From Kaistella antarctica (GTDB lineage: Bacteria; Bacteroidota; Bacteroidia; Flavobacteriales; Weeksellaceae), in NCBI RefSeq assembly GCF_900109615.1, contig NZ_FOIX01000002.1, forward strand, positions 496,001 through 560,000: a stretch of DNA of 64,000 nucleotides. Reading direction: 5' to 3'. Numbering within the stretch: the stretch's first letter is position 1; each line of letters starts with the position of its first letter. The notes under the pieces were generated by a model. That model saw nothing but the letters and a program-made list of their open reading frames with translations, searched no databases and was not told the DNA's origin. A program made the translations under genes and the position numbers. This document shows positions 43,332 to 52,226 of the stretch, piece by piece.

Positions 43332-45950
43332 ATGAAAAATAGAAATTTACCTTTGAAAATTGCGGCTGTTTGCTTCCTCTTCTCTTTTGGGAGCGCAAAT
43401 GCGCAAGATTTTAAGACCCTTATTCAGAATCACATTTCAGCCAAGATTGATTTCATGAAATCTGATTTAAAGAACTTTGAAATCATTAATGAAGATTTTT
43501 CCAGCTCATTAAAAGGAGATGTAGTAAAGATTCAGCAATCCTATGATGGGATTCCAGTTTACAATTCATTGGGAACCGCTTTAATTAAGAGTAAGTCTGT
43601 TACTTATTTGGATGAGAGTTTCACGAAAAATTACGTTACTGCGAGCAATAAAAAGTCGGCGGCATTTAACAGCACCGTCTTTACGAATGTTGCTTCTACT
43701 TTAGGTTTGAAGAATTCAAGTCAATACCAATTGATAGGAATTAAGGACGCTGATTTTCCAGCGGGAAACAGTGTGAAAAATCGCTTGATCTATTTCCTGA
43801 CTGAGAACAATAATTTGAAATTGTGCTACGAGTTTATTTTTGAGGAAAAAGGAACTTCCAACTATTGGGATATCTTGGCAGATGCTACGACTGGAGAAAT
43901 TTTGAGCAAAGAAAACTTAACGGTTTCTTGTAATTTTAAGCATGACGCTTTTAAACATGATTATTCTGCACACACCCCTCTAGGGTTTGATGACGATTTC
44001 GGTAGTACAGAAAGTACAACAGCAACAGCAGTTGGTCCTATGGCTGCAGAAAATGCCTCGTACCGTGTTTTTGCCTTGCCGATAGAGAGCCCAAGTCATG
44101 GAGCAAGAACTTTAGTTACTAATCCTTGGTTTCTAGATGCTTCACCCGACGGCTGGCATACGGCATTGGGCGGAAGTTATTCCGGAGTTTTTACAACCAC
44201 CCAAGGAAATAACGTTCGGGCCTACGATGACAAAGGAAATCTAAATGCACCGGGCGCTTATGCTGATGGTGGACCAAGTAGAAATTTCGATTTTCCGTTT
44301 GTCGTCAATGCGACAAGTACTAATCTTAATGCCGCAACTACGAATTTATTTTATATCAACAATAAAATTCATGATATTTTCTATCGTGTAGGTTTCACTG
44401 AAACAGCTAGAAATTTTCAGGCTTGGAACTATGGAAAAGGACCTGGTCAAAATGACTACGTAATGGCGGAAGCACAAGATGGTGGCGGAACCAACAATGC
44501 TAATTTTTCTACACCAAGTGATGGCGCTAGACCAAGAATGCAAATGTATCTGTGGGATCCGGGCGTAATCGAACGTTTTTTCTACAATAGCCCTGCAGAA
44601 GCAGTTGGCCGAAACGTAGAAGCTTTGGTTTCATCTACCTTCGGCCCAGAATTAGACAAAACTGGCGTTACGGCAGATGCTGTTTTATCACCAGTTTTAG
44701 ACGGCTGTGCGCCTTTGCCGGCAGCTTCACTTACAGGTAAAATAGGAGTTATTCAGAGAGGTGACTGTAATTTCACAGATAAAGTTAAAAATGCACAAGT
44801 TGCAGGTGCTGTAGCTGCGATTATTTACAGCATGCCAGATTCTACCGTTACGGCGGGTATGGGCGGCGAAGATCCTACAGTTACCATTCCATCAGTATTA
44901 ATTCCTTACACCGAAGGAGTTTATTTAAAAGGACTTTTGGCTGGAGCGACTCCTGTTAACATCACTTTAAAATATGATCAAGATGCACAGCCTACCAGAG
45001 ATGGTAGTTTTGATAATGGAATCGTAGTTCACGAATATGGACATGGAATTTCTAACAGAAATACTGGTAACGGTTACAGCTGTTTAAGTAGCAATAATTC
45101 AAAAGAGCAAATGGGAGAAGGTTGGTCTGATTTCTTTGCTTTAATGCTAACCAACAGACCGGGAGATAATGCATCTGTTCCGAGAGGAATCGGAACGTAC
45201 GCAACTTCTGAAGCCGTAAACGGAGGTGGAATTAGACCTGCACAGTATTCACCAGATTTCGCAGTTAATCCATTCAAATATGGTAATACCAATGGTATGG
45301 AATATACCAATGCAAATGGAATTTTAGTTCCAGATGTACACTCCATCGGATTTGTATGGTCAACGATGCTGTGGGATCTTCATTGGAAATACGTAGAAAA
45401 ATATGGTTATAGTTCTGATGTTTCAGCCAACGCAACCAATGGTAGTACAAGGGTGCTTCAATTAGTAATGAACGGTTTGAAACTTCAAGCTTGTAGTCCT
45501 TCATTTATTGATGGTCGGAATGCCATATTAGCTGCAGAGGCTAACAATACAGAAACAGGTGGTGCAGACAGATGTATGATCTGGAAAGTATTTGCAAACA
45601 GAGGTCTTGGGGTTAATGCTTCAGCTGGAGTAAAAACAAATATCAATGATCAGGTAGCTGACGAAACCGTTCCGGCAGATTGTCTACTAGCAACTAATGA
45701 AGCAGACTCAAACAAATCAATGAGTATTTATCCTAATCCTGCGAAGAATGAATTCTTCATCAAGTCAGCGAAAAGTATCTTAGGAAAAGTAGCTGTTGAG
45801 GTTTATGACGCTTCTGGAAAATTAGTTTCTAGTCAGAAAATTGCGCCTACAGATGCTGTTAACACACAATCGCTTCCAAATGGCGTTTATGTTGTAAAAG
45901 TAACTGGTTTAGGAGTTCAGTATTCTTCTAAATTAATGATTAAGAAATAA
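43332..45950 (+). CDS. Secreted M36 (fungalysin-type) metallopeptidase with PA and T9SS domains
   Basis: The 872-residue protein has a signal peptide (IAAVCFLFSFGSANAQ), an N-terminal propeptide (FTP-like, about 25-200), the M36 catalytic domain with the zinc motif HEYGH at residues 567-571 and the third ligand Glu in MGEGWSDFF near residue 596, a protease-associated (PA) domain inserted before the zinc motif (about 440-545, GCAPLPAASLTGKIGVIQRG), and a T9SS C-terminal domain (SIYPNPAKNEFFIKSA, DASGKLV, LPNGVYVVKV). It would be a zinc endopeptidase on the surface or in the medium. It has its own terminator. Confidence 0.95.
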   Translation: MKNRNLPLKIAAVCFLFSFGSANAQDFKTLIQNHISAKIDFMKSDLKNFEIINEDFSSSLKGDVVKIQQSYDGIPVYNSLGTALIKSKSVTYLDESFTKNYVTASNKKSAAFNSTVFTNVASTLGLKNSSQYQLIGIKDADFPAGNSVKNRLIYFLTENNNLKLCYEFIFEEKGTSNYWDILADATTGEILSKENLTVSCNFKHDAFKHDYSAHTPLGFDDDFGSTESTTATAVGPMAAENASYRVFALPIESPSHGARTLVTNPWFLDASPDGWHTALGGSYSGVFTTTQGNNVRAYDDKGNLNAPGAYADGGPSRNFDFPFVVNATSTNLNAATTNLFYINNKIHDIFYRVGFTETARNFQAWNYGKGPGQNDYVMAEAQDGGGTNNANFSTPSDGARPRMQMYLWDPGVIERFFYNSPAEAVGRNVEALVSSTFGPELDKTGVTADAVLSPVLDGCAPLPAASLTGKIGVIQRGDCNFTDKVKNAQVAGAVAAIIYSMPDSTVTAGMGGEDPTVTIPSVLIPYTEGVYLKGLLAGATPVNITLKYDQDAQPTRDGSFDNGIVVHEYGHGISNRNTGNGYSCLSSNNSKEQMGEGWSDFFALMLTNRPGDNASVPRGIGTYATSEAVNGGGIRPAQYSPDFAVNPFKYGNTNGMEYTNANGILVPDVHSIGFVWSTMLWDLHWKYVEKYGYSSDVSANATNGSTRVLQLVMNGLKLQACSPSFIDGRNAILAAEANNTETGGADRCMIWKVFANRGLGVNASAGVKTNINDQVADETVPADCLLATNEADSNKSMSIYPNPAKNEFFIKSAKSILGKVAVEVYDASGKLVSSQKIAPTDAVNTQSLPNGVYVVKVTGLGVQYSSKLMIKK

Positions 45951-45969
45951 TTTTTAAATCATATTTTTT

Positions 45970-46001
45970 AAACCGTCTTGTTCATTCAAGGCGGTTTTTT
46001 T
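45970..46001 (+). terminator. Intrinsic terminator after the M36 peptidase
   Basis: AAACCGTCTTG pairs with CAAGGCGGTTT (11 bp, one G-T) with a 6-base loop, followed by T residues, 19 bases after the stop codon. Confidence 0.9.
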
Positions 46002-46079
46002 GTTTTTGGATGATAAGCTCAGTTTAATTAAACACCATTTTTTCACAGAAAATATTTAACTTTATTAAAACTTAAAATT

Positions 46080-46808
46080 ATGAAAAAAGTCTACTTCATC
46101 ATATTTTCAATCGTATCTTTTCTCTGTTATTGCCAATCTTACAGTAGCTTATTAAAAAATGCAGATTGGACGATTATGAAAATCCAAAATAATGGAATAG
46201 AATATTTGCCTCCATTTCCCTTTGTACAATCAGGTAAAGCTGATTTTAAGTATGATAATACTAACGGATTTAAATCCTCTTTTTACAATAGTGCAGTCGG
46301 GACCGTAGATTTTGCTCCTAATAATGGGACCTACTTTAATTCCCAAATTGCAGGCATTACTCTTGCAGAATATGGCGGAGAGAATTCCCAACAAGTCAAT
46401 CAATTTGATTTAATGACAACCTCCTTTTACTCTGGATTCAACCCAACGGATCAATTTATTTTTGAATACGAAGAAATTTTTTCTGCTAAAAATCTTACCG
46501 TTACTAATCCACTTGGAAATAAAATTTTCTACTCAAATCTAATTTTAGAAAGTATCGAAGTCTCTTTAAATAAAGAAATATTCCTATATCCAAATCCGGC
46601 AAAAAATGAATTCTTTCTGAAATCTTCAAACAAAGATCTAGGAAAAGTAAGTGTCGAGATTTATGACCAATCAGGGAAATTAGTTTCTAGGCAGAAACGT
46701 TCTTTTAAAAATCCGGTAAGAATTGGATCTCTTCCATCGGGAGTTTATTTCGTGAAAATTTCTGGTTCAGATTTTAATTATTCTTCTCAATTAATAGTGA
46801 CAAAATAA
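46080..46808 (+). CDS. Small secreted T9SS protein
   Basis: The 242-residue protein has a signal peptide (VYFIIFSIVSFLCYCQ), a 130-residue central region beginning SLLKNADWTIMKIQNNG with no recognised domain but reminiscent of META/lipocalin-like beta barrels found in Flavobacteriia (W-T-I pattern, then strands with FKSSFYNSAVGTVDF), and a T9SS C-terminal domain (FLYPNPAKNEFFLKSSN, DQSGKLVS, LPSGVYFVKI) that closely resembles that of the M36 peptidase upstream. Its stop codon overlaps the start of the next gene, so the two are translationally coupled. Confidence 0.75.
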   Translation: MKKVYFIIFSIVSFLCYCQSYSSLLKNADWTIMKIQNNGIEYLPPFPFVQSGKADFKYDNTNGFKSSFYNSAVGTVDFAPNNGTYFNSQIAGITLAEYGGENSQQVNQFDLMTTSFYSGFNPTDQFIFEYEEIFSAKNLTVTNPLGNKIFYSNLILESIEVSLNKEIFLYPNPAKNEFFLKSSNKDLGKVSVEIYDQSGKLVSRQKRSFKNPVRIGSLPSGVYFVKISGSDFNYSSQLIVTK

Positions 46809-47371
46809 TGCTGAATTTTCCAATTAAATCCAATAGAATTATTTCAAACCATTTTTTAGAATTGGGCTTAAATGATTTTAAGTCAGCCGCAGAATATATT
46901 CAGTTTTTACCTTATAAAAGAAACTCGGTTAAAGAAAATGAGCTTTGTGTTTTCAAGGATTTGGGAGGAACTTGCAGTACCAAACATTCCCTATTAAAGA
47001 ATCTTGCTATTGAAAATCATTTTTCTCAATTAAAATTAATGCTCGGAATATTTATGATGAATGAAAACAATACTCCTAAGATGACAGAGGTTTTAAAAAA
47101 GTATGGTTTGCGAGAATTACCCGAAGCTCATAATTATTTAAAATATAAAAATGAAATTTTTGACTTCACCAGAAAAAATTTTTCACCAGAAAATTTTATT
47201 AATGATTTGATAGAAGAAATAGAAATTCAACCTTCGCAAATCACTGACTTCAAAGTAGCATATCATCGAAACTTTCTTATCAATTACTTGAAAGATAATC
47301 CGAATATTCCTTATAGTCTAGAAGATTTCTGGAAGATAAGAGAGAAATGTATTTTCGTTTTACAGCAATAA
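46808..47371 (+). CDS. Unrecognised protein with a possible Cys-His-Asp triad (transglutaminase-like)
   Basis: The 187-residue protein has no signal peptide and would stay in the cytoplasm. It shows GGTCSTKHSLLKNLA with Cys 56, then LPEAHNYLKYKNEIFDFTRKN with His 108 and Asp 119. Cys followed by a helix, and His and Asp on adjacent strands, is the layout of the transglutaminase/papain-like superfamily, but I do not recognise a named family and the activity is inference. The ATG overlaps the stop of the upstream secreted protein as TAATG. Its stop abuts a bidirectional terminator. Confidence 0.6.
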   Translation: MLNFPIKSNRIISNHFLELGLNDFKSAAEYIQFLPYKRNSVKENELCVFKDLGGTCSTKHSLLKNLAIENHFSQLKLMLGIFMMNENNTPKMTEVLKKYGLRELPEAHNYLKYKNEIFDFTRKNFSPENFINDLIEEIEIQPSQITDFKVAYHRNFLINYLKDNPNIPYSLEDFWKIREKCIFVLQQ

Positions 47372-47402
47372 AAAACCCATCAAAATTAATTGATGGGTTT
47401 TT
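47371..47402. terminator. Bidirectional intrinsic terminator
   Basis: A 13-bp stem (AAAAACCCATCAA / TTGATGGGTTTTT) with a 6-base A/T loop has an A-run on one side and a T-run on the other. It lies between the converging gene at 46808-47371 and rplS and can serve both. Confidence 0.88.
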
Positions 47403-47420
47403 CTAATATCGTAATCGGAA

Positions 47421-47774
47421 TTACTTTTTGTAAGAAGCGTCTTTGATTCTCGCTTTTTTACCTCTAAGTTGTTTGAAGTAGAAAATTCTTGCTCTTCTAA
47501 CTTTTCCTCTTCTGTCGATTTCAATTTTTTGTAGCGCTGGCATGTTCATTGGGAAAACTCTCTGAACTCCAACATCACCACTCATTTTTCTAATGGTGAA
47601 AGTTTTTGTACCGCCTGTTCCTCTAATTTGAAGAACCACACCTTTAAAGAACTGGGTTCTGGTTTTAGCACCCTCTCTAATTTCGTAATACACAGTGATG
47701 GTATCACCTGCTTTGAATTTTGGGAAGTCCTTTTTTGCGATGTACTTGTCTTGTACGTACTGTAATAAATCCAT
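47421..47774 (-). CDS. rplS: Ribosomal protein bL19
   Basis: The 117-residue protein of the 50S subunit has the typical FKAGDTITVYYEIREGAKTR segment, the FKGVVLQIRGTGGTKTFTIR block and the basic C-terminus KVRRARIFYFKQLRGKKARIK. It faces the interface with the 30S subunit. It is monocistronic here; rimM, trmD and rpsP, its common partners, are not adjacent. Confidence 0.97.
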   Translation of the reverse strand: MDLLQYVQDKYIAKKDFPKFKAGDTITVYYEIREGAKTRTQFFKGVVLQIRGTGGTKTFTIRKMSGDVGVQRVFPMNMPALQKIEIDRRGKVRRARIFYFKQLRGKKARIKDASYKK

Positions 47775-47848
47775 TTTATTGTAATAAAATTTGTTTTGTC
47801 AAGCTAAGCAACGTTCACGCCTTTCGTCAGAGGTTGGTTAACAGGTTG

Positions 47849-47879
47849 CAAAAATACTACATTTTTTCATTCTTACAAA
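47849..47879 (-). promoter_or_regulatory. Promoter of rplS
   Basis: On the minus strand TTTG (47879-47876) and TATTTTTG (47856-47849) are separated by 19 bp, a full match to the Bacteroidota consensus. The resulting leader of about 65 bases before rplS is long enough for autoregulation; no structure was assigned. Confidence 0.75.
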
Positions 47880-47939
47880 CATTTTATTTACATTATTTTA
47901 AAAGTTTTCATCGTCTTCCTAATAAACAAATATATCTAT

Positions 47940-48036
47940 TTCTCTTTGCGCCCTTTGCTAAGTGAAACGCCCTTGCGCCCGCAATTATAAACATTATAGT
48001 GCATTAAACTTTGCGTCTTTGCGTTAAAAAAGAATC
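47940..48036 (+). repeat. Intergenic element with doubled TTTGCG units (family B-like)
   Basis: TCTTTGCGCCCTTTGC at the left and AACTTTGCGTCTTTGCGTT at the right are both doubled TTTGCG units. Similar doubled units (CTTTGTGCCTTTTGTGG) occur in the gaps in and after the his operon. The remainder of the 444-bp gap between rplS and the symporter holds the rplS promoter and the -7 box of the symporter and is otherwise A/T rich. Confidence 0.5.
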
Positions 48037-48146
48037 TCTTTCAATCAAAAACTTTTAAAACAATAAGCTGTATATGGTCATACCCGTATGAACTAACTTT
48101 AAATAATGATATTTAATAATATATTCGAATATTTCCATTTAAGTCA

Positions 48147-48154
48147 TATCTTTG
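48147..48154 (+). promoter_or_regulatory. Bacteroidota -7 box before the symporter (TATCTTTG)
   Basis: TATCTTTG fits TAnnTTTG and overlaps the 11-mer AAGTCATATCT (48141-48151), which recurs twice upstream of the TonB receptor gene. The leader would be about 60 bases. Confidence 0.5.
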
Positions 48155-48218
48155 TTTTCAGATCTAAAACTTGAAACTCACATTTAAATTCCGTTTTTTG
48201 CTCTTCTAAAGATAACCT

Positions 48219-49712
48219 ATGAATTCTGAAAACCAATGGCCATTATACATCAGTATTGTTCTGGTGGTTTATATGTGCATAATTTTATTCTTCGTCATCC
48301 GTGGTGCGACGAAAGCGAAAAGCATCAGCGATTATGCGATTGGCAACGTAGGTTTTCCCTCTTGGATTGTGGGACTTTCCCTCGCCGCGTCGATGACAAG
48401 TGCCGCCACTTTTGTAATCAATCCCGGATTTATCGCACTCTATGGTTTTGGTGGAATTCTTTCCATGGCGATCGTTTTACCAATTGCAGCTTTCGCATCT
48501 TTGATTTTCTTTACTAAAGGCTTTGCCAAATACGGTAAGTTGATCAAAGCAAAAACAATGGCAGAATGGATTGGCAATCGGTTCAATAATAAATCTTACA
48601 AGTTTTTCTTTGCTGTTGTAGCTATGTTGCTCATCACTTTTATTGTTTTAATTAATGTTGGTTTAACGCAGGTTATTTCGAAATCAATCGAGGTTGAGCC
48701 AATTTACGTCTTGCTTGGAATTACTGTTTTTGTGTTCGGTTATATGATGTTTGGTGGCGCTAATTCAATGGTTTATACCAATACTGTTCAAGCTCTAATT
48801 ATGGTTGTTGTTGCCTTAATGATGATCTTCTCGGGCGTCGATTTATTTGAAGGTGGATTCAGTGGTTTTGTTGGGAAACTAAATGCGATCGATCCAAACC
48901 TTACCACCACTTTTAATACAACAAGTCCGCTTTATCGGGATTTCTTTGAAGTCGTTATCTGTCAAGCAATCGTTGGAGTGGCGATAGTTTGTCAGCCGCA
49001 TATCATGACCAAATCTTTGATGCTCAAAAATCCGGAAAAAGTAAATTCTTATTTGTTTTTTGCCATTGGAGCAATGGTGATATTTTTTATTATTGTCCTT
49101 GCGGGATTGTATGCGAGAATAATGTTTCCCGATTTAATGAACGACGGAACCAAAATGAGAATGGATGAAATTATTCCCAATTATGTCGTCAAAAGATTTT
49201 CTGCCGCGGCTGGTATCATCGTCATTGTGGGTTTGATCTCTGCAGGTTTATCAACTTTAGAAGGTTTGATTCAGTCATTATCAATCACCGTAACTTCAGA
49301 TATTTTAGAACCTTTATTTGGTGAAAAAGTTTCCAATAATGGGTTGGCGATTAATAAAATAGTCATTGTATTTTTGGCTATTGTTAGTTTTTATCTTTCG
49401 TGGAATCAAATAAAATCACCGAATTTGAGCGTCGGAATCTTTGGTCAAATGGGCGTTTATGGTTATTTTGCTGCGGCATTTGTTCCTGTATTATTTGGAA
49501 CTTTTGTGAAAAATGTAAAATCTTCGACCGTATTTACTGCGTCGATCGTTGCGATTATGGTTCACTTCGGAATATTCTATTTAAAGTTAACTCCGTACAT
49601 GAAAGGACCTGTTGGAAATCCAGGCGTTTCTGCCGCGATTGCCATTGTTTCATCCGTTGTTGTCGCAGTAGTTTTACATACCTTTAATAAAAATAAAGCA
49701 AGTATTGCATGA
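48219..49712 (+). CDS. Sodium/solute symporter (SSS family)
   Basis: The 497-residue inner-membrane protein has about 13 membrane segments and the SSS pattern: SLAASMTSAATFVINPGF near residue 55 with the sodium-site residues, GGANSMVYTNTVQALIMV, and ISAGLSTLEGLIQSLSITVTSDI near residue 345. Relatives carry acetate, lactate, pantothenate, proline or sugars. Its stop overlaps the start of an acyl-CoA ligase gene (ATGA), so the imported solute is probably a carboxylate that is then activated with CoA. In this locus 3-hydroxybutyrate or acetoacetate are good candidates, by inference. Confidence 0.88.
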   Translation: MNSENQWPLYISIVLVVYMCIILFFVIRGATKAKSISDYAIGNVGFPSWIVGLSLAASMTSAATFVINPGFIALYGFGGILSMAIVLPIAAFASLIFFTKGFAKYGKLIKAKTMAEWIGNRFNNKSYKFFFAVVAMLLITFIVLINVGLTQVISKSIEVEPIYVLLGITVFVFGYMMFGGANSMVYTNTVQALIMVVVALMMIFSGVDLFEGGFSGFVGKLNAIDPNLTTTFNTTSPLYRDFFEVVICQAIVGVAIVCQPHIMTKSLMLKNPEKVNSYLFFAIGAMVIFFIIVLAGLYARIMFPDLMNDGTKMRMDEIIPNYVVKRFSAAAGIIVIVGLISAGLSTLEGLIQSLSITVTSDILEPLFGEKVSNNGLAINKIVIVFLAIVSFYLSWNQIKSPNLSVGIFGQMGVYGYFAAAFVPVLFGTFVKNVKSSTVFTASIVAIMVHFGIFYLKLTPYMKGPVGNPGVSAAIAIVSSVVVAVVLHTFNKNKASIA

Positions 49713-51214
49713 GTGTTTTAGATTGGATTGCGAAATGGGCAGATTATTCGCCCCAAAAAATTGCCGTTGCTGATTTAGAAAGCGGCGAGGAGTTTACGTT
49801 TCGCGAACTTCATTTTCGAGCCAATGAAATGGTCCATCTTTTAAAAGAAGACTATAAAGAAGGCGACAGAATTGCAGTCCTTATGGAACATTCTATTAAT
49901 CTGGTTGCACTCTTTTCCGCTTGTCAACGTCTGGGTTTAATTTTAGTTCCATTGAATTATAAACTTTCCGCACCAGAAATTTTAAACCAACTAAAAGATT
50001 GTGAGCCTTCGTTGGTTATTTACAGTGAGTTTTTTTCCTCACCAATCTCTTTACTTAAAGATTCTTTTGAAGCAATTACGCTGGCAGATTTTAATCATCA
50101 GGTTTCAAAATTTGCAGGGCTAGATTTACCGCTGTTGAATGAAATTAATGAAGAACTTCCGATTTTTCTTTTCTATACTTCTGGCACAACTGCCGAACCG
50201 AAAGGCGTCATGTATACCAACAAAATGTTGTTTTGGAACAGTCTCAACACCACCATGCAACTTGGGATTTCTGATGACGATATCACGTTGTCGATTTTAC
50301 CGCCGTACCATACTTCTGGCTGGAATATTTTCGTGACTCCTTTGCTTCATAATGGCGGCAAAATTTTAATTCTGAGTAAATTCAACGCGGATAAAATTCT
50401 GCATCTTTTACAAACTCAGAAAGTGACTTTGATGATGGCGCTTCCAACCATTTTGCAAATGATTTCGAAGTGTGAAGGTTTTTTAACTGCTAATCTTTGT
50501 GATCTGCGATTTATCATTTCCGGAGGTGAAGCCATCAGCAAAAATATAATTGAGCTCTGGAAAAAAGAAAAGAAAGTAGATATTCGTCCAGGTTATGGTT
50601 TGACGGAAGCGGGTCCGAGCATTACTTCATTGCATCAGGATTTTACCTTAACCAAATCGAATTCGATTGGCAAGCCTAACTTTTACATAGAATTGGATGT
50701 GGTCGATGAGAAAGGAAATTCTTTAAAAAGCAATCAGCCAGGCGAGTTAAGAATCAGAGGAAATATTATCACGCCTGGTTATTGGAATAATTCAGTTGCG
50801 ACGAAAGCAAAAATCAAAAATTCGTGGTTTCATACGGGAGATTTAGCGTACCGAGATGAAGATGGATTTTACTATTTGAAAGGTAGAATTGATGATATGT
50901 ACATATCTGGTGGTGAAAATATTTTTCCGCAGGAAATTGAAAACGTGCTCAATCAACATGAATTCATTTTACGGTCGTTAGTCATTCCGATGAAAGATGA
51001 TGTCTGGGGCAAAAAAGGTGTTGCTTTTCTGGAAACGAAAGATGAAGTTTCGGAAGTGATAATCCGCGAATTTCTAAAAGATAAACTGGCTCGGTTTAAA
51101 CATCCCAAAGAATTTATCTTCCTGAAAGATTTTCCCGTAACCGGTTTTGGTAAAATTTCCCGTAAAGATTTAAAGAGAATATATCAACATCAAAAACTTA
51201 AAAGTAATTCTTAA
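49709..51214 (+). CDS. AMP-forming acyl-CoA ligase (AMP-binding family)
   Basis: The 501-residue adenylating enzyme has the P-loop-like motif FYTSGTTAEPKGVMYTNK near residues 151-168, GYGLTEAGPSITS, and the C-terminal motif WFHTGDLAYRDEDGFYYLKG followed by DDMYISGGENIFPQEIE and GKISRKDL with the catalytic Lys. Substrate is a fatty or short-chain acid made into its CoA thioester via the acyl-AMP. Overlap with the symporter gene argues for a shared substrate. Acetoacetyl-CoA, butyryl-CoA or medium-chain synthetase are possible. Confidence 0.88.
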   Translation: MSVLDWIAKWADYSPQKIAVADLESGEEFTFRELHFRANEMVHLLKEDYKEGDRIAVLMEHSINLVALFSACQRLGLILVPLNYKLSAPEILNQLKDCEPSLVIYSEFFSSPISLLKDSFEAITLADFNHQVSKFAGLDLPLLNEINEELPIFLFYTSGTTAEPKGVMYTNKMLFWNSLNTTMQLGISDDDITLSILPPYHTSGWNIFVTPLLHNGGKILILSKFNADKILHLLQTQKVTLMMALPTILQMISKCEGFLTANLCDLRFIISGGEAISKNIIELWKKEKKVDIRPGYGLTEAGPSITSLHQDFTLTKSNSIGKPNFYIELDVVDEKGNSLKSNQPGELRIRGNIITPGYWNNSVATKAKIKNSWFHTGDLAYRDEDGFYYLKGRIDDMYISGGENIFPQEIENVLNQHEFILRSLVIPMKDDVWGKKGVAFLETKDEVSEVIIREFLKDKLARFKHPKEFIFLKDFPVTGFGKISRKDLKRIYQHQKLKSNS

Positions 51215-51275
51215 TTGTCCTTTTCAATTTTAAAAAAGAGATTCCACCTAAAAAAAAATTAACATCGATATCGAT

Positions 51276-52226
51276 ATGAAAAATATTGTTCTGCTTTTAC
51301 TCAGCCTATTTTTTTTGCAATGCACGGTTCAAAACACAAAGACAAACACCAACTCGATGAAAGACACCCTTTTACAATATCATTTTCCCACCAAGTATCT
51401 TCAATTAAAAGAGGGTGAAATTGCGTATCAAAAAGAAGGAAAGGGTAAACGAGTTCTTATTTTCGTTCACGGTCTTAGCAGCAATTCCGACGCTTGGTAT
51501 CGGAACATCGAAGAACTTAAAAAAGATTTTACTTGTATTGCCATCGATTTACCAGGTTATGGCAGATCCTTTAAAGATGCGGATGAATTTACCGCTACGT
51601 ATTTCGCGGAGATTTTAAAAGAATTTACCGAGAAATTAAATATAAAGAAATTCACATTAGTTGGACATTCCATGGGCGGACAAGCTTCCATTAAATTTGC
51701 GTCAAAGTATCCTGAGAAATTAGAAAAACTGATTTTAATTGCCCCGGCTGGCATTGAAGAGTTTAATGAGTTTGAAGGAAATGCCATGAAAATGGTGATG
51801 AATCCCACAATGATTATGTCGACTTCCGAAGAGCAGATCGAAAGAAATTATGCCTTGAATTTTCACAAAATGCCGACGGAAGCGCAACAGATGATTCAGG
51901 ATCGAAAAAATATTGTGAAAGCTTCAGATTTTGAAGCGCATGCAATCGCCATTCAAAAAAGTGTAAGTGGAATGTTGGATGATAAAGTGAAAGATGATTT
52001 ACCCAAAATTAAAACGCCGACTTTAATACTGTTTGCCAAAAATGATATGCTTATCCCGAACAAATATTTACATCCAACATTGACGATTGACGCTTTGTCA
52101 AAAACGGCTCAAGAGTCTATTAAAAGTAGTAAAGTCGTCATGATTGATGAAGCGGGTCATTTCCTTCAATTTGAAAAACCAACCGAAGTCAACAAAGAGA
52201 TTAAAGAATTTATGCGCACTAAATAA
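51276..52226 (+). CDS. Alpha/beta hydrolase lipoprotein
   Basis: The 316-residue protein has a lipoprotein signal (VLLLLSLFFLQCTVQN, Cys at residue 16) and an alpha/beta hydrolase fold: oxyanion HG in LIFVHGLSSNSDAWYRNIEE, nucleophile Ser in LVGHSMGGQASIKFASKYP, Asp in LILFAKNDMLIPNKY and His in IDEAGHFLQFEKP. It would sit on the periplasmic side of a membrane or on the outer surface and hydrolyse esters. In this locus it could cut hydroxyacid oligomers after uptake by the TonB receptor. It is coupled to the next gene (TAATG). Confidence 0.88.
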   Translation: MKNIVLLLLSLFFLQCTVQNTKTNTNSMKDTLLQYHFPTKYLQLKEGEIAYQKEGKGKRVLIFVHGLSSNSDAWYRNIEELKKDFTCIAIDLPGYGRSFKDADEFTATYFAEILKEFTEKLNIKKFTLVGHSMGGQASIKFASKYPEKLEKLILIAPAGIEEFNEFEGNAMKMVMNPTMIMSTSEEQIERNYALNFHKMPTEAQQMIQDRKNIVKASDFEAHAIAIQKSVSGMLDDKVKDDLPKIKTPTLILFAKNDMLIPNKYLHPTLTIDALSKTAQESIKSSKVVMIDEAGHFLQFEKPTEVNKEIKEFMRTK

